Source: Dactylonectria macrodidyma
Taxonomy: Eukaryota > Ascomycota > Sordariomycetes > Hypocreales > Nectriaceae
NCBI GenBank assembly: GCA_020744425.1
Contig: JAGMUV010000017.1
Coordinates: 806,001-870,000 of the forward strand
DNA length: 64,000 bases
Direction of reading: 5' to 3'
Shown: positions 55,398 to 64,000 of the stretch, in pieces
Numbering within the stretch: the first letter of the stretch is position 1
How the letters are laid out: each line of letters begins with the position of its first letter
The notes under the pieces: model-generated
Told to the model about the DNA's origin: nothing
The model's database searches: none
What the model saw: the letters and a program-made list of their open reading frames with translations, nothing else
Translations under genes and position numbers: made by a program

Positions 55398-56504
55398 CGA
55401 TTTAGGAATAGTAGGCATATACTCACCGAAAGACCCATGATCTTCGTGATCTAGTTTAGGGGTTGAGACAGCCGGTCACTGTACCAAGAGCCACCATCGC
55501 AGTCGACTATTTAAGACTAGCCTACACCATCAATAGATAGAAAGAAAACAGCTCTTTACAAGATTTTTTATCTCCTGAACACGACAGTGTATCAATGAGC
55601 GACGGCTTTGGTATTTATATTGCCGGACTCTGGCAGTTGTGCAGTGGGCGCAGGGCTTCAGTCTTAGATTAGCTCCGCGAGAAATCTCCTTATTACATGC
55701 CAAAAACGCCCTATAGCTAGTTAGAAGCTTACGGCCAGGATGTGACCACCCTATACCTATATTTATGTCACATCTAGCTTGTAGCCCCTAATAGAAAATA
55801 ACCCTTTGAGGTAAGGACCCTTAAAATTCGTAACAGGTGAAAGCCGGAGGCAAACCAATGCCTTATGGAACAGGACGCCAATTAATAAACTCAAGACAGT
55901 GTCTAGGGTAGCATGCTAGGCTGATCATTTAGCCAAGCAATTCCCCGGTATATTAGATCAGGCCTTGTGCTTGCTCTACACTGGGTTATTCAGAAATTGT
56001 TATATATGAACCAAGGACATCACTGCTCCTCTTCTGTAATGTCATTGCAGTACTGGGATGCTTGTTACATGTTTAGTCACTTGGTCTCATACTTCAGGCA
56101 AACCTAATGCAAGATCAATGTCAAGAATAATCTTGACATTAATTTGACAAATAGGTTTGCTTCCAGTGCATTAGAGAGTGCATATGTGTTGCTGGGAGAA
56201 AGTCTCCGCTAGCATTCCTGAGCTCCTCCGTTTTCTTAGAGCCACACGTATGTTGCACTGTTAGCATCCCAAAGTCTATTGCTCTATAATATAAAGTTAC
56301 AGAGTCGTCTTGGACATAAACAACTATATAATTTCATGAATTTTATATATATACAGATTTCGGGCAATATTGGAACTTCATCTAGCTTCCTTTTGAAAAC
56401 CAGTTCCTTTATAACGCCCGTTCCAAACTCCTACAGGCGTAATGCCGGATATCGCCTCTGAGACCACACGTTTTACTATAAACAATACACAACAAGGCTT
56501 TAAG
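55398..56504. other. AT-rich intergenic region with a hairpin
   Basis: 1.1 kb, clearly more AT-rich than the surroundings, with several TATATA stretches. No frame of note. A hairpin with nested arms lies at 56098-56160. It separates the rightward C2H2-like gene from the leftward transcription factor, so both 3' ends lie here. Confidence 0.55.
56098..56160. repeat. Nested inverted repeat (hairpin)
   Basis: Inner arms AATGTCAAGA and TCTTGACATT (56117-56126, 56131-56140) flank a 4-nt loop. Outer arms GCAAACCTA and TAGGTTTGC (56098-56106, 56152-56160) pair as well. It could be a terminator, a transposon scar or chance in AT-rich DNA. Confidence 0.6.
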
Positions 56505-58726
56505 TTAAATAATGGACAAATCAGTGGCATCCAGCTGGAAATCCTCCAGCAGAGTCCTCCAATCCAGAATTCCCTGCGATTCGTCAAAACCTGCTTCTCC
56601 GCCCATCTCCATACCATTCTTCCACGGCCCTGTATCGTCAACAGGCTGAGGCGTCAAGCACGCCCTCTCAGGTCTAGGACTGTCTTGGTCCTTGGAGGCG
56701 TTCATAATTGAGATTGCTTTCGACTTCAAGGCCGCGAGCACCGTCCACTTGGACTCGTTAGTCGCGCACGCATCTGTCTCCCTCGTCTTCTCCAAGTGAT
56801 GTTCAACAGCATTCAAAGCCCTCAGAGTGCTAGACCCCTGTGGCCGCACGCAGAGATACCACAATATGTACAGCATCATATGGAACTGCGGATACGCGCG
56901 CATCGACCAGCGGAACGGCCGCAGCAGGTCATCGTCCCACATGTGCTCGGCCTCCTCGAGGATGCACAGCGCCTCGAGGAGGTTCTCCTCGGTTGCCAGG
57001 TCGCTGGTGTCGCTCGTGTTCAGGCTCATGCTCTCGCGCTGCCGCGATACGAGGTCGAGCTTGCGCAGGACGAAGCGCGAGACTGTGACGGTCATGCGTT
57101 GTTGTGGGATTACGTAGTTGCACCGGTTGAGGACGTCAGCCATGGCGGCTTTGGTTTCGCTGATGACTTTGGCACGGAATTCTTCGCGCTGAGGTCCTAC
57201 TGGAGGGCCAGACTCCAGTAGATGCACGCAGGCTCGGGCGACGGCGAGGTTCACCAGGGCCAGCGTCATACGGGTCCAGCCAGCTCGCGGCGGCGGCAGC
57301 TCCTTCATTTCAGGATACAAATCGACGTCTTCGAGGTTGAGGGGGATGTCGACGCCCGTCATCAGCGCGGGACTGTACGTGTTGTTTAAGCCATGGTCCT
57401 CAGCGGCTCGTCCGTCTCGGGCGACAAGGTGCCACCACAGCCGACGGCGTAACTCGGACTCGAACGGAGACAGGTTCAGCTTCTTTCCATCCCTATGCAG
57501 GCCTATGGATTCTGCGGCGCGAATTGCCAAGCCGTTGAGGATCCAGATGCCTCGTCCGGAGTTGTGGACTCGCACGGCGGCCTGAATGATGATGACCCGT
57601 TAGTGATGCTCATCCATAATCTTGGGCCGCCTCGTTACGCACCAAGTAAATCGCCAACGCTTGCAGCAAGCCCACCGTCGGAGCCTCAAGAAACTCGCTG
57701 TGCGCAAAAGCCTGCTCGATGCCCAGCTTGAACCGTCCAAGCGCTGCATACTTGTCGTCCTCGAGCAGCGTGGCCACCTCAGCGGGATCGGACGCGACGA
57801 CGGCGGAGAAGTAGACGGCGTAGCAGATGGCTAGGATCTCGGCCGACGCCGCGTCCGGGTCGTCGATGACGGTGTAGATGGTGACCTCGTCGGTCGGCAC
57901 GTGCAAGATCTTGGAGCACGGGTCGACTTTGTCCACGTACACCCTCCACAGGTGCATGGCCGCCAGCTTGGAGGGTAGATAGGACGCTAGAGGCTGATCG
58001 AAGCGCTTGCTGGAGAGGATGCCCATAGGGTTGAACGGCGAACTGGTGGGTTGCTGCGGAGACCTGACCCGTGGTGTTGAGAGTGCTGAGCGAACATCAT
58101 GTTCCTGTTGGTGGGCATGGCTATTAGTTCTACGCGTGTTGCTGCACGGCGAGGATGGGTCTCACCTGTTCAATCACGCGAGAGAAGAGTACTTCGTTGA
58201 AATACTGGCTGGAAGACCCCTTTCTGAGTAGGACTTCGTCGCTGGGGCTGTCATCGGGGCCTTCAGATGCTGCGGGGCGTACTGAGTGTGGTGGTTCATA
58301 AGAAGGCGGTGTTTTGTAATGGTTATACAGTGTATCTGTTGTACCAGCAGGAGCAGATGCAGAACTGGCGTGACCTTTCACAGCCTGACTTACACCTCCA
58401 TGTTCCGCATTTCCAAGGACAGGACTCGCCGCCACAGGCTGAAACGGACGAATGCTGAGCCTCGGATCCTGCGAGTCGCGTGACACAGCGACGAGGGTCC
58501 GCTCCAGGTCCGAGATACGGCTGGCGACGTCGGTGATAGTGGTCTTTCGGACGCGGCGGACGGCCGGACCCGGCTGTGGGTACAGGCATGAGTAACCGCC
58601 GCGGGAGCACTGCGAGCACGGCGACTGCTTGTCGCACCGGACTTTGCGTCGGTGGCAGATGACGCAGGACCGCTCGGTTCGGCGGCCTGTTGCGGGCGAG
58701 GGCCGAGATGTCATCCTTTGTTGCAT
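56505..58726 (-). CDS. Zn2Cys6 transcription factor
   Basis: Three exons (58726-58166, 58104-57643, 57581-56505) give 699 residues. The zinc cluster (CVICHRRKVRCDK, then CSQC and SC) has the standard Cx2Cx6Cx5Cx2Cx6C spacing near residues 21-48, followed by a basic stretch and ASRISDLERTL, the usual short coiled coil. SEVLLRKGSS-type linker leads to the Fungal_trans region: VYVDKVDPCSKILHVPTDE, GLLQALAIYLAAVRVHNSG, SELRRRLWWHLVARDGRAAE. Introns of 61 nt each keep phase; the second contains CACTAACG. MTSRPSP at 58714 is an alternative start. A nuclear DNA-binding regulator; the targets are not evident. Confidence 0.9.
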
Positions 58727-60023
58727 GTCTTCTTGGCGGGATTATATTGGCAGATGCCGTGTTAGAGAGCCAAGCATCCGTCTGTCGGTGCTCACTTCGG
58801 CGCCGTTCGTGGGGGTATCCAAATGCAATATGAGACCATGGTTCGGTCACGGCTGGTGTTCATGAAGCGAAGCCGAAGAGCTTCACACTAGAGGGGGCCA
58901 TGTGCCCCATCAAATACACCGGTGGGGACTCTTGCAGAAGCGTCAAATTGTGCGTTAATCTCGTCATCAGCGCGAGCAGTAAGGCCGAGCCCGCGACGCT
59001 AGCCAGATGTGCTTGGAGGGCTTTTTGGCCAGTCCACAATAAGCTTGTGTGGTGTATCAAACGGTGACCTAGAATGTAGAATGGAGTGAAAACTTTACAG
59101 TGAATGGAAGATGTCAACATTTAATCCCCAGCGGTAAGCCCAGAGCTTCCTTACACCCCCTGTGCTGGTTCAAACACGAACACTTGTCCTTGTTCTGGTT
59201 AGGACGCCACGTTGAGCCCTGGCAGGCCCCAAGAACTCGAAACCACCAGGACCTTGTCCATGGCAGCATTTCAATCTCAGGCTGGCAGAAAGCCGGCGTC
59301 CGGGAAGCGCAAACGCTCTATTCCCGTCGTCCATCGAACCCTATCCTACATGCCTAGCCGTGGCCGATCCCGCACCACGTAAACTTTGATGCAGCAGCAA
59401 CATCCCATGTTCGCTCTCACATTAGCCCCAACAAGAAAGCCGAACAGATCTGATAGATAACGTAATTCCCGTAAGATGCCTCCCTGTTCCCGCTCCCACG
59501 CTCCACAGTGGAGAACGCTCCAAGAGCCGCCGTTGGACGCTTCGGCTTCGGCGCCCTTTCTTGTGCCGTCGCCGAAAAGAATTGGGCCACTCCATACCAT
59601 GTTCTGGACAAAAGATGCTGGCAATAATATCCGGTCCGAAGAGCGAAGACGCGATGAGAGGGGGGGGGGGGGGGGAGCAGTTCGTTTTGCTCCAGGGTCT
59701 CATTGTTAAAAGACCGAGAATCCTTGATTTGTCAACACTTCCTTCTCTCTCGGAGCCGGGCATCGTTGGAATAGACCGTTCGTTTTTTCGCACTTAGACA
59801 GACGGCGCCGAGCTCTCTTCGGACATCGGACATCGAACTCCCTCGCAAAAGGGTGATATAATACCCTGGTCTTCCGTTTCCCAGATTTCCATTGTTATTC
59901 CCAGACCACGCCTTTCCCGAACGTTTCTAGGTTTTATTCCCACCGAGCCTCCTTCTCGGCCGCATTGCAGCCGCATCGGAACATCACCCTTTCCCAACCT
60001 TGACCCTCACCCACAAGCAAGAC
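58727..60023. promoter_or_regulatory. Divergent region between transcription factor and MCT-like transporter
   Basis: 1.3 kb without a supported gene; small overlapping frames have no motif. It contains a 16-nt G run (59660-59675). A C/T-rich leader with TTCCCAACCTTGACCCTCAC directly precedes the transporter ATG. Confidence 0.5.
59660..59675. repeat. 16-nt homopolymer G tract
   Basis: Sixteen consecutive G bases in an intergenic region. Such a run is prone to length errors and could form a quadruplex. Confidence 0.9.
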
Positions 60024-61557
60024 ATGGCAGTCAAGGAGCCGTTGGCCTCGTCGGCCGACTCCCAGATGACGGGCATCACGCTGCAGACGGCCGGACAAGA
60101 ACAGGACAACAACGGCGGCTTCACCGACAAGGAGTCTGTCACGGAGCAGCCCGACGAGGAGGCGGCGGCACCCGCGGGAGGATACAAGAGCGATGCGCCG
60201 GATGGTGGCCTCAAGGCTTGGCTTGTTGTGTTGGGGGCGTGGTGCACTTCGTTTTGCAGTTTTGGATGGCTAAACAGTAAGTGAATCGCATTGCTTATTA
60301 GTAGGTATTGAAGCTGACTTGCTCGCAGGCGTCGGTGTCTTCCAGGAGTACTACCAGAACAACCTGCTCAGCGACTACTCGGCCAGCACCATTTCGTGGA
60401 TTCCCTCGCTCCAGATTTTCTTTATGATGGCCATGGTAAGTCACAACCATCCGCCTTCGTCATTTTTTGCTGTCGCATAGCTAACATGCTTTGGAAAGGG
60501 TCCCATCATCGGCACAATATATGATCGTTACGGCCCTCGCCAGCTTCTCCTTGCCGGAACCTTTCTCCACGTGTTCGGCATCATGATGACCTCGCTCGGC
60601 ACCCAGTACTGGCAGATCATGCTTGCGCAGGGCGTGTGCTCTGCCTTGGGTGTATCTGCTATTTTCCAGCCCGGTTAGTATTCCCATTGGTCAACAAAAG
60701 TCTTCCACTAACACATGACAGCCCTCAACACCATCCACGGCTGGTTCAGCACCAACACAGGTGCCGCCTTCGGCATCCTGGCCACGGGCTCGAGTCTCGG
60801 CGGCGTCATCTTCCCTATCATGGTGACGCGGCTCATTAAGCAGGTCGGCTTCGGCTGGGCCATGCGCACCTGCGGCTTCTTGCTGCTGGCCCTGCTCGTC
60901 GTTGCCAATTTGACGGTTCGCGCGTTCCATAAGCCAAGCCCCAAGAAGGTCACTGGCGCCCAGCTCGCTCGTCCGTTCCGCGAGCCCGAGTTTGTTTTGT
61001 TGAATATCGGCTTCTTCCTTTTTACGTATGGCATCTACGTTCCCATCAACTACCTCCCCGTGCAGGCGCTTGCCACGGGCATGGACGTCGACCTGATTGA
61101 GTACCTGGTGCCGATCCTCAACGCCGCGAGTCTCTTTGGACGCATCTTCTCCGGCGTCATGGGCGACCGCATAGGCCGATACAACATCTTCATCGCCGTC
61201 GGCTATCTCACCGCACTATGGACGCTGGCGCTCTGGATCCCCGTGAGCACGGCGGGCGGCATCATCGCGTTCGCGGCGCTGTTCGGCTTCTGCTCGGGCG
61301 CCTACGTGTCGCTGATTGCGCCCCTGATCGCACAGATCTCGCCTATTGAGGAGATTGGATTCCGGACGGGACTGACGTTTTGCGTCTCGGCCATTGGAGG
61401 CTTGACGACGAACCCCATCAACGGAGCTATCCTGGACGGTCCGGGTGGACTTACTGGCATCAAGATCTTTGCGGGATGCTTTTGCTTTGCGGGGACTGTG
61501 TTTATCATGGCTGCGAGAGTCCACCGTATCGGATGGAGCCTGAAGGCGAAGTTCTAA
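60024..61557 (+). CDS. MFS transporter, monocarboxylate-transporter (MCT) family
   Basis: Four exons (60024-60276, 60329-60435, 60499-60673, 60722-61557) give 456 residues. An acidic, disordered N-terminus of about 60 residues precedes PDGG(L)KAWLVVLGAWCTSF, the DG-G-WVV-like entry motif of the MCT family. GVFQEYYQ, WIPSLQIFFMM, GPIIGTIYDRYGPR and TIHGWFSTNTGAAFGILATG follow, then twelve TM segments in all. Fungal relatives (Mch type) transport monocarboxylates, riboflavin or other small acids, or act in secondary metabolism; the substrate is not readable. ATG 60024 lies in a good context (AAGACATGG). All introns are 48-63 nt with clear ends. The neighbouring genes give no hint of its cargo. 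Confidence 0.93.
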
Positions 61558-62128
61558 GGAGGGAGTTTGCATATCATAAACATTCTTAGCTTGGGTTGGT
61601 TTGGGCACAGGTTCACTTGGGATAGAGTCATAGACTGGGCAGATTACTCGCACCTCAATCGAAGGTAGCGCATAGACAAAAATACTTATTAATTCACATA
61701 TTAGACGCACTGTTTCCAGCGGACCATTTCGACCCGCTCTAGCCAACCAGCCAACCCTGCCATTTGCTCCTCCGTAATTTAAACGCTGGAAGCCTGGAAT
61801 ACGAAGAAGGATCGCACGCATGTCAGACAAAACGGGGCTGTGAGTGATTGGGCCATTCCAGGTCCCATCACTCCATTACATCGAGAAATCCGCTGCCCGC
61901 TGCTCCAAACAGCGCTAAAATCCAGGCGCAGAACTGATTTTGTGGCTTTGTTTCCAGGATGACGACACTAGGCGCGAAACTGTATGAAGGGGGATGGCTG
62001 AGGCGGTGGGCGCAATGAAGATCAAATCCCGTCGCTGTTTTTTCTTGTCAAACCTTGAATTGAAGTTTGTTTCGCATTCTTCATCTTTGTCTCTTCATCA
62101 CACGCGAAATGCTCTCGAGCATCGCATC
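61558..62128. other. Intergenic region upstream of the glycosyltransferase
   Basis: About 570 bp containing the 3' end of the transporter and the promoter of the glycosyltransferase. No gene or repeat was found. An upstream frame continuing to 61994 in phase is not favoured because the signal anchor starts at 62129. Confidence 0.5.
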
Positions 62129-63356
62129 ATGTCGCGCTTCCTCTTCCTCCGATCGAAAGCGGTGCTGATCCTTGCATGGCTGTCGACGGCACTTCTCGTC
62201 TTGGTCGCCGCTAGTTTCGCTTACGGTCGCAACGCGTCGTCTTCTTTTATTCCGGCCAGCCTTGCTTATCACGGCCACGCTCCCCTATCCGGCAGCTGCC
62301 CTCCGGCTTCACCTCCGGCTTCACTTCCGGCTTCTTCTACGCCTTCCCCGGCCTCACCTCCGGCCTCCTCCGCGACACCAACCGAACCGAGTAATGCTCC
62401 CGGACTTGCCAAAGCCGTGACGCCCGCCGAGCTCCTGTGTCGACCTCCAGCCTCGAACCCGGCCGCCGTCCCGAAGCTGTTTCACCAGAGCTGGAAAACG
62501 AACAGTCTCCCGGCCAAGTTCCAACGATGGAGCGACTCGTGTCGCGAAGCCCACCCTGACTGGGAGTGGGTGCTCTGGACAGACGACGATAACCTCCGCC
62601 TGGTCAAAGAGCATTTCCCCTGGTTGGAAGAGACGTATTTGGGCTTGCCAGGACCCATTTACAGGGCCGATCTGGCGAGGAATCTCTACATGTACAAGTT
62701 TGGAGGGTATGTACCACTACCAATGCCCTTGGATTGACCGTCGCTAACCATGCCTCTGCAGTGTCTACGCTGACCTCGACACCGAGTGTCTCCTTGACAC
62801 GACCGACGGCCTCAAAGCCTACGACGTCGACTTCTCCGATTCTTCCAACGTCACCTCCCACGAAGCGACCAACACCACAAAGGTGGCCATATTCGGCCGC
62901 ATGGGCTCCGACGCGACCTTTGAGCAGTCCATCCCCAACGCCTGGATGGCAGCATCGCCAGCGCACCCGTTCTTCCTCCGACCACTCGAATTCGCCCACA
63001 ACGAGCTTGACAAGAGCAACAACTTCTTCTACAAGCTCCTGTTCAAAACCCCCAACGCCGAACACATAACTGGCCCCATTGCCCTGCGCAAGACGATACT
63101 GGCGTACGAGTCCTCCGGCGACGAGGACGAGATTATTCTGCTGCCCGGACGGCTGGTGTACCCGTACAACTGGTACGAGCCCGGCAGTTTCCATGATGTG
63201 TGCTCTGCTGAGCAGGACACTTTTGACGACGCGCGGTGTAAGGGGCTGCTGGGGGTCAAACAGAAGAAGAGCATTTCTATCACGTATTGGAGTCACACTC
63301 ATAAAGGGAAGGGGTCGAACAAGCACAATATTGAGCTCATAAGCTCGGATAAATGA
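62129..63356 (+). CDS. Type II membrane glycosyltransferase with DXD motif (OCH1/sugar-binding type)
   Basis: Two exons (62129-62706, 62762-63356) give 390 residues. MSRFLFLRSKAVLILAW and the following residues form a short cytoplasmic tail and signal anchor (about 9-31). A Pro/Ala/Ser-rich stem follows. The catalytic domain has PKLFHQSWKTNSLP, WEWVLWTDDDN, YRADLARNLYMYKFGG, then VYADLDTECL with the metal-binding DXD at 197-199. This order is that of the Gly_transf_sug family (PF04488), which includes OCH1 and inositol phosphoceramide mannosyltransferases in the Golgi. It most likely transfers mannose or galactose from a nucleotide sugar; the acceptor is unknown. The intron sits just before the DXD motif and has a GCTAACC branch point. 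Confidence 0.9.
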
Positions 63357-63717
63357 GAAAGATACCACTGGCGCTTTACGGAATCCAATTTTTTACCATT
63401 TGCCTCTTCAGTTTTGTAACGCACCCAATTCTGACGGGAATAATGTGCAGGGTAGCCCCAGCATCTTATGACATTCCACCATAGACGGTTTTGGGGATGC
63501 TTTGAGAAGGCGGTGGCTATTGTGGAAGTATGTGTACTACTCCGCACAAGTTTATTCACTATTGTATGGGATATTTGCTACATCTAACTAGTCTATGCGT
63601 TTGCAGTACAGACGATTTATTGGCGGCAACTACTCTCTTATGATAGCCTGCGATCTTTCCACCCACTCCAGCGCTATCACTCAACAATCAACAGCCGCGG
63701 CACATTCGGCAACGGTA
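63357..63717. other. Intergenic region (convergent 3' ends)
   Basis: 361 bp between the glycosyltransferase and the amine oxidase stop. Nothing of note was seen. Confidence 0.5.
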
Positions 63718-63963
63718 TCAAATGTGAGACCTGGAGGTAACTGGATCCTGGTTCTGCTTTTGAATCACCTGGTGAGCCACCTGCATACCGATATGCACAG
63801 CACCATCGATCCAACCTCGCCATCCGTCGGAGAAATCGGCACTGGCAAAGTAGACGTTGCCGTGGGGGCGCTGGAGAGCCAAGAGGTACTTGGTGGTGAA
63901 CTCGGTGGGCAGGTAACACCATGTTCCCTTGGAAAATTCGTCCTTGTTCCAATCATGAGTAAC
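63718..63963 (-). CDS. Flavin-containing monoamine oxidase, last exon (runs off right edge)
   Basis: The reverse strand encodes, from an intron acceptor at 63964-63966, VTHDWNKDEFSKGTWCYLP, then LLALQRPHGNVYFASADFSD and GWRGWIDGAVHIGMQVAHQV, followed by a short tail and a stop at 63718. This is the C-terminal end of FAD-dependent amine oxidases, where the ASADxxDGWRGxxDGA segment contacts the flavin. The family oxidises amines to aldehydes with H2O2 release. The rest of the gene and its start lie beyond the window; the intron preceding this exon has an ACTACTAACC branch point near 63975. Confidence 0.88.
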   Translation of the reverse strand, partial: VTHDWNKDEFSKGTWCYLPTEFTTKYLLALQRPHGNVYFASADFSDGWRGWIDGAVHIGMQVAHQVIQKQNQDPVTSRSHI

Positions 63964-64000
63964 CTAGTACCTGGTTAGTAGTTGTATAGTGTGAAGCTGA

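Noticed and set aside
59660..59675. G run as an assembly gap marker
   Set aside because: It is flanked by normal sequence on both sides; a homopolymer is the simpler reading, although its length may be wrong.

Overview
The window is nuclear DNA of a filamentous ascomycete (Pezizomycotina, probably Sordariomycetes; species not assignable from the sequence alone). The signs are short 48-94 nt GT-AG introns with CTAAC/CTGAC branch points, Zn2Cys6 regulators, rhodopsin-domain membrane proteins, NACHT-ankyrin NLRs and lineage-specific C2H2 proteins. I rebuilt 25 gene models (23 of them complete) by joining exons in frame. There are also two remnants of broken genes, two small transposon-like elements, and no rRNA, tRNA or CRISPR. 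All functions are inferred from motifs, without database searches.

Layout. 0-7 kb: an edge-truncated EcKL-like kinase, a seven-TM rhodopsin-domain protein and a fungal transcription factor that lacks a zinc cluster. 7.8-20.1 kb: a metabolic block with two SDRs, a divergent UPF0261/TIM-barrel pair (the two halves of plant Tm-1), an anion:cation symporter (12 exons), a secreted sulfatase and an UNC93-like MFS protein. 22.2-25.8 kb: a CYP504-like P450 divergent from homogentisate 1,2-dioxygenase, a phenylacetate/homogentisate unit. 26.1-29.2 kb: a large low-complexity repeat protein.

29.7-35.3 kb is the most interesting part. A 1134-residue NACHT-ankyrin NLR whose N-terminus is a short Gly/Asn/Gln amyloid-like motif is flanked on both sides by small SesA-like effector genes ending in related motifs. 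This is the architecture of amyloid-signalling NLR/effector modules. The NLR motif matches the divergent neighbour (34.6 kb) better than the convergent one (29.7 kb).

36-48 kb: a Zn2Cys6 regulator divergent from an NmrA-like reductase across a CGGAG-rich promoter; a membrane-anchored amidohydrolase; then a decaying set made of an aldo-keto reductase-RidA fusion with a frameshift in RidA, a possible transcription factor tail, and a 5'-truncated, frameshifted amino-acid permease. An intact Zn2Cys6 regulator closes the set. 48-56 kb: gene-poor, repeat-bearing DNA and two C2H2-like genes of one family. 56-64 kb: another Zn2Cys6 regulator, a monocarboxylate-transporter-like MFS protein, a DXD glycosyltransferase, and the 3' end of a flavin amine oxidase at the right edge.
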